Part shown: piece by piece, positions 29,914-41,200 of the stretch
How positions within the stretch are numbered: the first letter of the stretch is position 1
Layout: the number at the start of each line of letters is the position of its first letter
Assembly (NCBI RefSeq): GCF_009184865.1
Contig: NZ_CP045096.1
Location: forward strand, 9,920,001-9,984,000
Direction: 5' to 3'
Length of the DNA: 64,000 bases
DNA from: Streptomyces phaeolivaceus
GTDB lineage: Bacteria; Actinomycetota; Actinomycetes; Streptomycetales; Streptomycetaceae
Program-made: the position numbers and the translations under genes
Notes under the pieces: generated by a model
Seen by the model: the letters and a program-made list of their open reading frames with translations, nothing else
What the model was told of the DNA's origin: nothing
The model's database searches: none

Positions 29914-31649
29914 AGCGTTGTCCTTGCGCGTATCGGTGCGTCCTCAAGCAGGTCGACGACGTGGTCGCAGCTGCCCAGCAACGCGGGGGAGGAGGTGATC
30001 AGCAGGGTCGAGCGGCCCGCGCGGACGTCGCGCAGCCGCTTCGCGATCGTGTGCTCGGTGACCGAGTCGACCGCCGTGGTCGGGTCGTGCAGCACGAGCA
30101 CCGGGGCGTCGCTCGCCAGGGCGCGGGCAAGCGCGAGTCGCTGGAGCTGGCCGCCGGAGAAGCGGTTGCCGTCCTCGCCGACCGGGAGGTCGAGATCGGC
30201 GGCGAAGTCACCGCACGCCGCGGCTCGCACCGCGGCTGTCACCAGCTCTGGTGTGGCCGCGGTGGCGGTGAGGTTGTCGCGGATCGTTCCGCTGAACAGC
30301 ATGACCCGGTGCGGAGTGAACGTGACTCGGGAGCGGTACTCCTGCGCGGTCAACGCCCGCGCGGCGATCCCGTCCAGCCGCACCGCGACCTCGCCGCCAG
30401 GCTCGCGGGGATCCAACAGCGCCTCCGCGATGCGGGCAGCGGTCAGGTCGTCGGTGCGCACTCCCACGAGTTCGCCGGGCTCCACCCGGATCGTCGCGGT
30501 GGGCGTGGACACCTCCAGCACCGGCAGCTGCTGAACCACCGGCCGCGCCGCGTCGTCGGCCTCGGGCGCCGCCGTCACGTCGGTCTTCAGTACGTCGAGG
30601 ATGCGCGCGGACGAGGCGCGGGATCCGGCGAGGTTGGGGATGGAATCGTTCGCGATCGACTGGATCTGCGGCAGCAGTGCCTGAGCGAGGCCGACGGCGG
30701 CGATCAGCCCGCCGACGCTCAGCTGCCCGTCCACGGCGAACCAGCCGGCCAGCCCCATCACCGCCGCGACGAACGTGCCGGTGACCACACCGGAGCCCAT
30801 CAGGAATCGCCCCAGCAGTCCCGCGTTGCGCTTGGCACCGACGAGCGTCTCCTGGCTTGCCTGCCGGTACCTTCTGGTCGCCTCGGTCTCGGCGCGCATC
30901 CCCTTGACCACCCGATAGCCGGCCACGACATCCGTGGCCAGTCCGACGGTGGTGGCCAGCAGCCCCTGGTACTCACGGGTGTCCCGGGACAGCCGCTCGC
31001 TGAGCACGCCCATCAACCACACCGCCAACGGCGCCCCCACCAGCACCGCGAGCCCGAGCAGCCAGTGCGTCCGCAACAGCGACACGGCGATGAATCCGAT
31101 GGTCATGATCCTCGCGATCGGCATGATCACGAGCTGAACCCCGTTGGCGAGGCGGGCGACGTCATTGGTCATCACCGAGACGACACCGCCGTCCGGCGCG
31201 TGGGCGCCGCCGCCGACCGGATGCAGCACGCCGGTCGAGAGGGAACTCCGGAGGCGGTGCTGCAGCAGCTGTATCGCATACGCGGTCAGTTGGACAGCGA
31301 ACTTCGCCGCCACCGTCAACACGATGTACAAGGCCACCAGTACGCCGAGCCACAGCACCAACTGCCCCGCGTCCCCGGTTGCCAACGCCCGGTCGATCGC
31401 AAGGCCCATCACCACGGGGACCGCGGCCTCGCCCACCTGCCACACGATCGCGGCCAGCGCCGCGGGAACGGAGACCCGCCGCACCGAGAGGATCACGCGC
31501 AACAGGAATCGACCGGCCGTGGTCCCCGAGTCGGCCTCGAACGGCTGGACCTCGGGCGGATCGGTGGGCGCCTGCCAAAGCACAGGCAGACGACGGGTCA
31601 GAGGTCCCCGCCCCAGCCCCGACGGGTCGGAGTGCGAGGCGTTCCTCAT
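29910..31649 (-). CDS. ABC half-transporter A: no Walker A, intact signature
   Basis: The ATG at 31649 gives 579 residues: membrane domain first (AALAAIVWQVGEAAVPVVMG, LVLWLGVLVALYIVLTVAAK and further helices), then a nucleotide-binding domain. The P-loop is absent; where GxxGxGKST is due (about residue 398) the chain reads GVRTDDLTAARIAEALLD. The signature FSGGQLQRLALARAL is intact, and Walker B VLVLHDPTTAVD keeps the Asp but has Pro for the catalytic Glu. Alone it cannot bind ATP normally; with half-transporter B it completes one canonical composite site. First gene of the minus operon; its promoter must lie in 31650-31880, beside the NRPS2 iron box. The frame runs on upstream to 31883 without family similarity. 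Confidence 0.82.
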   Translation of the reverse strand: MRNASHSDPSGLGRGPLTRRLPVLWQAPTDPPEVQPFEADSGTTAGRFLLRVILSVRRVSVPAALAAIVWQVGEAAVPVVMGLAIDRALATGDAGQLVLWLGVLVALYIVLTVAAKFAVQLTAYAIQLLQHRLRSSLSTGVLHPVGGGAHAPDGGVVSVMTNDVARLANGVQLVIMPIARIMTIGFIAVSLLRTHWLLGLAVLVGAPLAVWLMGVLSERLSRDTREYQGLLATTVGLATDVVAGYRVVKGMRAETEATRRYRQASQETLVGAKRNAGLLGRFLMGSGVVTGTFVAAVMGLAGWFAVDGQLSVGGLIAAVGLAQALLPQIQSIANDSIPNLAGSRASSARILDVLKTDVTAAPEADDAARPVVQQLPVLEVSTPTATIRVEPGELVGVRTDDLTAARIAEALLDPREPGGEVAVRLDGIAARALTAQEYRSRVTFTPHRVMLFSGTIRDNLTATAATPELVTAAVRAAACGDFAADLDLPVGEDGNRFSGGQLQRLALARALASDAPVLVLHDPTTAVDSVTEHTIAKRLRDVRAGRSTLLITSSPALLGSCDHVVDLLEDAPIRARTTL

Positions 31650-31660
31650 GGCCGCCCCCG

Positions 31661-31765
31661 GTCCGTGCCCAGCAGCAGGATGTCGGTGTGCTGAGTGAGC
31701 ACCGCAGCCACCCACACTCGCTGCTGCCGTGCTCCGGAGACTTCGTCTTCCTGGAACGACCTGTC
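31661..31765 (-). pseudogene. FecE-type ATPase scrap
   Basis: Reading the minus strand, DRSFQEDEVSGARQQRVWVA followed by AVLTQHTDILLLGTD resembles the signature-to-Walker B part of ferric-siderophore importers (DELSGGQRQRVW.AMALAQ.TDILLLDEPT). Key residues are changed (SGARQ for SGGQR) and nothing else of the gene remains. A similar scrap precedes NRPS1 at 17206. Confidence 0.5.
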
Positions 31766-31862
31766 CGGGATCGAACTCCAACAGGCCGTTGTCGCGGGGC
31801 GGTTGTCGTACCTGATGGAGCCTTCTCCTCGGTCGGGTGCCGGGATGGGTGGTGGCACGGGG

Positions 31863-31881
31863 CAAGGTTAGCCTACCCTTC
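31863..31881. promoter_or_regulatory. Iron box of NRPS2 and possibly of the divergent ABC operon
   Basis: CAAGGTTAGCCTACCCTTC is the NRPS1 box with one change in the right arm. It is the only iron box in the divergent gap between the ABC operon (start 31649) and NRPS2 (start 31940), so it may control both. Confidence 0.82.
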
Positions 31882-34800
31882 ATTGAGGTTCTAGTGATCG
31901 TTGCCTCGGTTCGGCTCGATCTGGTCTCAAGAGAAGTGGGTGTGGCTTCCGTTGACGGCTTTTGATCGTGTGGAGTTGAGCGCGAGCCAGCGAGGCAACT
32001 GGGTGGCTCGGAGGCTTGCCCCTGAGTCCTCGGTATTTTGCGCGGGTCAGTTGATCTGGCTGAACGGCCCGGTCGATCCGGCCCTGTTCGCGTCCTCGGT
32101 CAGTGTTGTCTTCGCGGAGACCGACGCGTTGCGGGTACGTTTCGGCGACGACGACGGTGTCCCTTTTCAATACGTCGACAACTCCACGACACTCACGACA
32201 GAGATCGTCGACGCCGGCCACGGCGATGATCAGATCCGGGTACTGGCCCGCGGGCAACTCACCGCAGTACCAGTCACTGCCGCCGGGGAACCGACGACGA
32301 CCTCGACCCTTGTCCGTCGCGAGAACGGCACCTGGGCATGGATCCTGGTCACCAACATCCTGCTCGTCGACGGCTACAGCATTTCTCTGTTCATCCGCCG
32401 CGTCGCCGAGGTCTACTCCGCACAGCAGGCCGGTGATTCGGTCCCGGACCGCTGGTTCGGCAGCATGAAGAACGTCATGGACGCCAAGAATTCCGGCGAT
32501 TCCAGGACCGAAGAAGGTGCCGCGTATTGGAGTGGCATCCTCGGAATCGAGCACGCCGGCCACGAGAACGTGGAGGACTTGTCCGAGGTCTTCGTATCCT
32601 CAAGTCAACCAGTTGTCGTCCCGATACCCGACGACACCTACTCGAAGGTTCAGCAGTCCGCCCGCACGGCACGGGTCTCCTGGACCGATTCCCTGATCGC
32701 GCTGTGGGGCGTCTACGCCGCTCTGGTCGAGGGTCGTGACTGTGTAGCGGTCCGGGTTCCCTTGATGCTGCGCGACGACCGCGAATCGCTGAAAACACCG
32801 AGCGCGATCTCAAGGGCGATCCCGGTCGTCACCGAGATCAGCCCGTACCACACCTTCGGAAATGTCCTCGAGATCGTCGCGAACCAACTGAAGACTTCCC
32901 GGCGTCACACGACTGTCGAAGATCACCAGATCGCGCGTCTGTGGCCGAGCGGCCAAGCCTCGTACCTCACGCTCCCGACGATCAACATCAGACTCTTCGA
33001 ATCAACGCCGCGCCTGGGCGGCATCGACGCGGTCTCCGAAACGATCAGCACCGGCCCGGTCGGATCGCTCGACCTCGCGATCTATCGCACCCCCGAATCC
33101 GGAATCCGGCTAGAGCTGTCCACGGGCTCCGCCACGAGCGATCCGTTCTTGCACGCCGAGCAATTCAGCCGTTTTCTCAACGCCGTTCTCGACGGGTCCC
33201 CGGCCCAGACTCTGCACGAATTGAGTACCGGATTCACGCCCGATACCGACGGCCCGGATCTGTCGTGGGCGCAAGGCGAGACGATTGATATCGCGCCGAC
33301 GACAGTGGATGCGCTGGTGCGCCGTCGGGTCGCGGCTGATCCGGACGCGGTCGCGGTCGTCGCCGACGACGGTAGCGAACTCACTTACGGTCAGTTCGAT
33401 GCGCGGGTCAACGCTTTTGCCCAGCTCCTGGTCGATGAGGGCGTGCGGGTAGGGGACCGTGTCGCGATTGCCATGACGCGCTCAGTGGACCTGGTCGTGG
33501 CACTTACCGCAGTAATGCGCGCGGGAGCGGCCTACGTGCCGATCGATCCGGGATATCCCGCAGAGCGCGTCAAGCACATCCTCGACAACGCCGCACCTGC
33601 GCTGGTCATCACCGATCAACTCACCACAGAAATGCATCAACACGTACTGGGTGAACATCGCGCACCGGCACTGCGGATCGACGACCACGAAGTACAGCGA
33701 CGGCTGGCTGCCGGTCAGGAAACCGTCCCCGTTCCGGCCCGGCCGCTGAACGACCTCGACGCTGCCGTGGTGATCTTCACTTCAGGAACGACAGGCAACC
33801 CGAAGGGCGTGGCCCTCACGCACCGTGCACTCGCCAACCGCCTCGCATGGGGTCAGCGAGTACTGGATTACAGGCCGGACAGTGTGGCGCTGTCGAAGAG
33901 CGGTGTGGGTTTTGTCGATGCCGTGACCGAGTTGTTCGGGCCGATGATCGCCGGTGCCCGGATCGTGGTCGTGTCCGCGGAAGCCGCGCAAGATCCAGCC
34001 GGCCTGCTCGACACGATCGCCCGACACCGTGTCACACATCTGCTGACCGTGCCCAGTCTGGCCGACGTCCTCGTCCGCCATGACGACGCACCCACAGCAC
34101 TGGCCACGATCCGGTCCTGGATCTCCTCCGGTGAGGCACTCACCCCGGGCACCGCGACCACCATGCGAACGACCGCACCGCAAGCGGTACTCCACAACTT
34201 CTACGGCTCGACCGAGGTCACCGGCGACGGCACGGCGGCCATCATCACCGACACCGGGAACACCGCGATCGGTGCACCGGTCGCGAACACGACAGCACGT
34301 GTTCTTGACGCGTGGCTGCGCCCGGTGCCGGTCGGTGTGGCAGGTGAGCTCTACCTGGGTGGAGTGCAACTCGCGGACGGATACGTCGCACGTCCGGGTC
34401 TGACGGCTGACCGATTCGTGGCTGATCCGTTCAGTGACGACGGCGCGCGGCTGTATCGCACCGGCGATGTCGTGCGATGGAACTCCGAAGGGCAGTTGGA
34501 GTACCTCGGCCGCAGCGACGACCAGGTGAAGATTCGCGGACACCGGATCGAACCCGCCGAAATCCGCGCCGTCCTCGAACGGCACCCGGCAGTGTCGGGT
34601 GCCGCGATCATCGCCCTGGACCATCCCGCCGGCGGAAAGTACCTCGCCGCGTACATCACCACGACCAGCACCACGACCAGCACCACGACCAGCATTACGG
34701 ACGCGGTGCCGACCGACGCACTCCGCGAGCACCTCGCACGATCGCTGCCGGACCACATGGTCCCCACCACGTTCACACACCTCGACCGGTTCCCCGTCAC

Positions 34801-35203
34801 CGCCAACGGGAAGCTCGATCGCCACGCGTTGCCGCAACCAGACCTGACCGCAGGCGCAGCCGATGGACGCCCACCGCAAACCGCCACCGAGATCGCCCTC
34901 GCCGGCATCTTCCGCGACGTACTGCACCTCGCCGACGATGCCGATCTCGGAGTGGGCAGCGACTTCTTCCGCCTGGGTGGGCACTCGCTGTTGGCCGCAC
35001 GAGTCGTCGCGCGCGCCAAGGCACTGCTCGGCGCGGCTCTCACGTTGCGCGATGTCTTCGACCACCCCCGCATCAGCGAACTCGCCCGAATCGCCGACAC
35101 CAGCACCGATGCCACCGCTACCACCGAGACGTCCAGCACGCGAATCGGCGAACTGCCACGCCCAACCCCGCTGCCCGTCTCGTACGGACAGCAAGCGCTC
35201 TGG
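31863..35203 (+). repeat. 3.3-kb long direct repeat, copy 2 (with 17311-20649)
   Basis: Second copy of the iron box-leader-C*-A(beta-Ala)-T segment. A one-base indel in the leader (CGGTTCGG here, CGGTCGG in copy 1) and an extra TTS repeat in the A domain distinguish the copies. Confidence 0.9.
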
Positions 35204-38200
35204 TTCACGGAGCAGATCGCAGGGCGTCCGATCTATCGGACTGAAATCGTGCTGCAAGCAGGCGTGCGGCTCGATGTGGATGCTTTGGCAACGGCGGTAC
35301 GCCGGATAGTCGCTCGTCACGAGATCTTGCGTACGATCCTCGTGCCGGATGAGGAGACCTCATCGCTCCGCCAGGTCATCTGTGCGGAACCCGACGACGA
35401 CACCAAGGTTTTGGAGGTCGAACACGTCGGTCCTGAGCTGCTCAGCGACAAGATCGCTCAGGTTGCCGCACTGCCAATTGACTTCACCTCCGAGTTCGGG
35501 CTGAAGTTTCATTTGTTGCGCCATTCCGATGGCGATGTGCTGATTGCTTACGGGCATCACATAGTTACCGATGCGGATTCCTTCGGGATCCTTGTTCACG
35601 AGTTGAACAAGTTCTATCTCGAAGCGGCTTCCGGTAATTCCACCGAGGTCGCGCCCTTGCCGATCCAGTATGCCGACTTCGCGGTCTGGCAGCGACATGT
35701 GCTGGGCAGCCGGAGAGATCCGGAGTCTCGCTATCAATCGGACCTGCGGTACTGGCAGGACATGCTGTCGGATCTCCCGACGGAAACCGTCCTGCCCCTC
35801 GACCAACCACGCGAAGGATCCGAAGAGCGAACCATCCGACCTGCCACCACGTCCCTCACGAGCGATGAGACGGCCACGGTCGATGAATTCCTGGTCGAGC
35901 ACAAGGCAACACCGCTGCAGGCGTTGATTGCGGCATTCTCGTTGGCGCTCTGGGACGAAGGTGCCGGCGATACGGTGCCTATCGGCACCCCGGCCAGTCT
36001 GCGCGACCAGCCCGAGTTGCAGGACCTCATCGGGTACTTCGTGAACACCGTCGTGGTGCGCGCCGATATCGACGCGGCGACCGGGTTCGCGCAGACGCTG
36101 CTCCGTTGCCGCAATCGCATGCTCGAAGCCGCTGACCACAAGCTCGTTCCGTTCGAGCGCGTCGTCGAGGCGGTGAACCCGCCGCGGCAGGTCGGGATCA
36201 GTCCGCTTTTCCAGGTGATGGCCGCCTACGTGGATCGCGGTGGAGATTCAGATGCGGCGTCGCCGCTCACCAACTACGCCTCGACCACTGCGGATGGCCC
36301 GCTGGCATCTCAGCCCGCCCTGTTCGATCTCGTGTCGAGTATCGAAAGACTTGACGGCGGCGCATTCGGAATGAATCTGAACGCGGCCCGCGAGTTGTTC
36401 TCGGCGGAAACCACATCACGATTGCTGCGGAAGACAGCGCGCTTCCTTGTACTTGGATCGCGGCACCCGGATCTGACGGTCAAGCAACTCGCCCAGATCG
36501 TGCGTGCCGGCGACGAGAGCCGGACCGAAGCCGTCGACAACGTCGGTGACATTCGCCGCTTCCAGCTGCCGCTCGAAGATTTCGACATCAGTGCGGCTCC
36601 GTTCTGGCGGGCGGCGATCGATCACGTCAGTCACGCCCTTTCGGGAGCAAGCCTCGCCCTGCGATTGGCGATCCGCGACAACGGCGCCGGTGAACTGGTC
36701 GCCGAGACCGGCAATCCCGAGTTGCTGGATGCGGTCAGGGAGAAGCTCACCGAGCTGGTCACCGCCTATCAGGCAAGAATTCCGATGGTCGTCGTCACAC
36801 CCACTCGGGCCGCGTCCGGATACAAGGACGACGAATTGGCGGCTGTCCTTGACGATCCGTTCTGGGAGGACTGGGTAGATCAGCTCGCTGATGCGACCGC
36901 CACTGTGCTGCCGCAGCGCGGCGACTCGGTGTCTTCCGAAGCATCGGAAGCATCGGAAGCATCAAGCGTCACGGCTGGACGAGCGGCTCCCGCCGCAGAC
37001 GAAACCTCCGAGACCTCCGAGACCTCTCTGCGGTCCGTTGTGCTGACGGCCGTGGACAAGGCCTTGGCCGAGATCACTGAAGGTGATCTGCTCGTGGAGT
37101 TCCATGAGTCCGACGGTCCCCTGATGACGCGTGGATTCCCCGTGCTGCTTGATGATGGTGATGTCATCGCGCTGAGCCCGGAGCGAGCGGCCGAATACGC
37201 CTCGCTCGCCGGACACCCCCGGTTCAGCCGCTTCTTCGATGATCTTCCGATCCCACGGATCCGGGTAGGGGTGTTCCGCAGCCACGCGGAGCGGATCACC
37301 GAGCCTGCCGCGAGTGTCGGCGTACCGGAGGACGGACTCGACATCCATGTCCTCGTCGCGGATCGTGAGCCCGGCGATTGCGTCGTCCGCGTCCGGGTGG
37401 AGTCGGCGGACACCGTTGATGTCGACACCGAGGCACTGGCCGCCGCCATCGCTGAAGATATTGCCGGAGCCGGAGCCGGCGCCCCTGCCCCTGCCCCCGG
37501 CCGCGAGCGTCGAGAGGCATTCACTCTGCGTCGAGCCGACCGCGTCACATTGACGCCCGGCGAAGAGGAATCCATCCGAGCCCGCTACGGGCACGACGCC
37601 CAGATCCTTCCGCTTGCCCCGTTGCAGCGCGGATTGTTCTATCACCTGCTGCGGTCCCAGGAATCCGACGACCACAACACCTACGTCTCGCAGATCACCC
37701 GGCAGATCGCGGGAGATCTCGACCCCGAGCGGATGACGGCCTCCATCGCCAGTGCGATGGAGAGGTACCCCAATCTCCAGGCGGCGTTCGTCCCTCCCGG
37801 GGACGTACAGGTGATCCCGTCCGGTGTCGAAGTCCCGGTGCGGGCCATCCGATTGGACGAGTGGGGTGGCCGCGGGGTCGATGTGGAGCAGTTCCTGGCG
37901 GCCGAGCGAGGTGAGCCGTTCGACTTCGAGGTCCCGCCTCTGATCCGATTCACGCTGCTCGAACACGGCCACCAGGCGTGGACAGTGGTCATGAGTTTCG
38001 AGCACATCCTGCTGGATGGCTGGTCCATCAACGCGCTGTTCGCCGAAATCCTCAGCATCTACGCCGATGACGGATACGTCGATCGCGTGCGACCGGCGTC
38101 TTTCCGCTCCTACCTGGACTGGGTCGACGACCAGGATCCCGCTACCGCCTATCGCGCCTGGGACGGCTACCTCGCGGAACTGGCCGGTCCGACGTTGCTG

Positions 38201-41200
38201 TGCCCTGACTTCGTCGACCTCGGTGACGCACAGAGCGAGACCGGTGAACTTCACCTCGATCTCAGCCCCGCAGAGGCCGCGATGGTGTTCGCCGCCGCAC
38301 GAGACGCCAAGGTCACGGTGGGTACCTTGCTGCAGACCGCCTGGGGGATCGCGCTCAGCCGGCTCACCGGCAGCAACGACGTCGTATTCGGTAACACGGT
38401 TTCCGGTCGGCCGCCGTCGTTGCCCGACGCCGACCGCATCATCGGGCTGCTGTTCAACACGGTCCCGATGCGGGTGAGTCTGCCCCCGTTCCAAACGAAT
38501 CGGCAGTTGCTCGCCAGCGTCCAGTCCGAGCAACTGCTCGTCATCGACCATCCGCAAGCCGCTCTGACACAGATCCAGACCAATGCAGGCGTTCCTGTTC
38601 TGTTCGACACGCTGTTCGTGGTGCAGAACGTGCCGCTGGGCACGGCTGCGGGCCCAGATACAGCCGGGTTGCAGGTCGTCGACGCAAAGGTCGATGACGC
38701 GACGCACTACCCAGTGACGTTCGCGGTCGACCCGGAAGAACGCGACGGAGCGGCGACCGTGCACGTGCGCCTGTCCTACCGCCGGGACGTTTTCGATGCC
38801 CCGGCCGCGCAGCTGTTGCTCAAGCGCTACGTCCAAGTGCTCGTCTCTCTTACTCACCGGCTTGACGAGCCCGCTGGTACGTTGTCCGCCCTCTTGCCGG
38901 ACGAGACCGCCCCGCACACGGGTATCGCCGCTGATCTCGTCCGCGACATCGAACCGGTCACGGTCGCCGAGTTGCTGCACCGGCAGGTGCGGCTGTCCGG
39001 ATCGGAGACGGCGCTGGTCGCCGGCGATCGCCGGTTCACCTTCGCGGAGTTCTTCGCCGAGGTGAACCGCTACGGCCGACTTCTGCTCGACGAGGGAGTG
39101 CGCCCGGAGCATCGGGTCGCGCTGCTGCTGCCGCGCGACGAGCGCACGGTCATCGCGATGTTCGCGGTGTTCGCCATCGGAGCCGCCTACGTCCCGGTGG
39201 ACAGTGAACTGCCGGACGAACGGATCGGCTACATGATCGAGGTCGCTGAACCGACCGTCACTCTGGTGACCGACCGCGACGTGGATCGGCTCACCGGCGC
39301 AGTCGGCAAGGTGATCAACCTGGATTCCACGACGACGGTGGATCGCCTCGCGCAGACCGAAACAGCTCCGATCACGGCAGCGGAACGAGGCGGGGAGGTC
39401 TCGCTCGACAACCTCGCGTACATCATCTTCACCTCGGGAACCACCGGACGGCCCAAGGGAGTCGCCGTCGGCTACCGCGGACTGACGAACATGTACGTCA
39501 ACCACGTGGAGAAGATCTTCGACCGGGTGGTGGACCACCAGCGCGGGCGCCGGATGAAGATCGCGCACACGACGTCCTTCTCCTTCGACGCCTCGTGGGA
39601 GCAGCTGTTCTGGCTGCTGAACGGCCACGAGGTGCACGTCATCGACGAGGAGATGCGACGCGACCATCAGCGGCTGCTGGCGCACTACGACGAGGTCTGC
39701 ATGGACGGGTTCGACGTGACCCCGTCCTACGGGCAACTGCTCGTCGAAGAAGGGCTGCTCGATCGGGACCGGCCGGCCGGCCGGTCCGTGTCCTCCGACG
39801 CGCCCGGTGTCGTCTTCGTCTCCCTCGGCGGCGAGGCCGTCCCCGACCGGCTGTGGCAGCAGCTGCGCGGCGCCCCCGGAGTCGAGGCGTACAACCTCTA
39901 CGGACCCACCGAGTACACCATCAACGCCCTCGGCGCCGACCTGGCCGACAGCACCGACTCGAGTGTCGGGACGCCGATCTTCAACACCCGGGCCTACATC
40001 CTCGACGAGAACCTGCAACCCGCCCTTCCCGGTGTCGCCGGCGAGCTCTACCTGGCCGGCGAAGGAACCGCGCGCGGATACTGGGGCCAGTCCGCGCTGA
40101 CCGCCGAACGTTTTGTCGCCTGCCCGTGGGAACCCGCGGAACGCATGTATCGCACCGGAGATCTCGCCCGGTGGAACGAAGCCGGGATGATCGATTACCT
40201 CGGTCGCGCCGACGAGCAGATCAAGATCCGCGGCTATCGCATCGAACCGGACGAGATCCGGGACGTGGTGCAGGAGTTCCCCGAGGTGACGCGCGCCGAA
40301 GTGGTCGCCTTCGAGCATGCCACGGGGCTACAACTGGCCGCCTACTACCGCACGACCGCGGACCGCGACATCAGTGAGTCGTTGCGCAACCATCTGGCCA
40401 GGTACTTGCCTGACTACATGGTCCCGGCAGCCCTTGTCCCGGTGGAGTCCTTCCCCCTCACCCCGACCGGCAAGCTGGATCGCCGAGCGTTGCCCGCGGC
40501 CGACGTGGCCGCGTCCGGAGTCAGCGCGGGCCGGGCACTGGAGTCGGAGACGGAGCTTGCGGTGGCCGCGATCTTCCGTGCCGTGCTCGACCTCGACGAG
40601 GGACTGGTCCTGGGCGCCGCGAACGACTTCTTCCGGCTGGGCGGGCATTCGCTCGCGGCAATGCGGCTCGCGTCGCAGATGAATCGCGCGTTCCCCGTGA
40701 ACATTGCGATGCGGGACGTCATCACCGCTTCGACGATCGGCGAACTGAGTGCGGTGGTCGACAAGAAGCTGCGGCCGGGCGCCGATCCCGAGGTCGACAT
40801 CACCGCGATCGCGACCCGATTCGCTCAGTCCCTGAACGGCCGCACTCTGTTCTGCGCGCACCCGAAGTTCGGCGCCTCGTCCATGTACTCGGAACTGTCG
40901 AGATACCTTCCGGACGGGGTCGGGCTGGTCGGGATCGATGATCCGGCGATCATCGGCCTGGACGTCGAGTTCGATGACCTCGACGACCTCGCCTCGACCT
41001 ATGCCGACGTCATCCAGGGGCTCCAGCCGGCCGGACCGTACGAGCTGCTGGGTTGGTCGTACGGCGCGCACATCATGTTCGCGGTGGCGCGCCAGCTTCT
41101 CTCCCGAGGGGAACGCGTCGGCCCCCTGGTGATCGTGGATGCCATGCCTGCCGGTTCGGAAAACTCGACGGAGATCCTCGTACGACCGGGATCCGCCGAG

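Noticed and set aside
31901..31940. TTG 31901 as the true NRPS2 start
   Set aside because: The leader is homologous to non-coding leader of NRPS1 but shifted by one base, so conserved translation there is unlikely. Kept only as an alternative.
36962..40318. A 1118-codon frame antisense to NRPS2
   Set aside because: It mirrors NRPS codons, has no recognisable domain and no promoter or ribosome-binding site.
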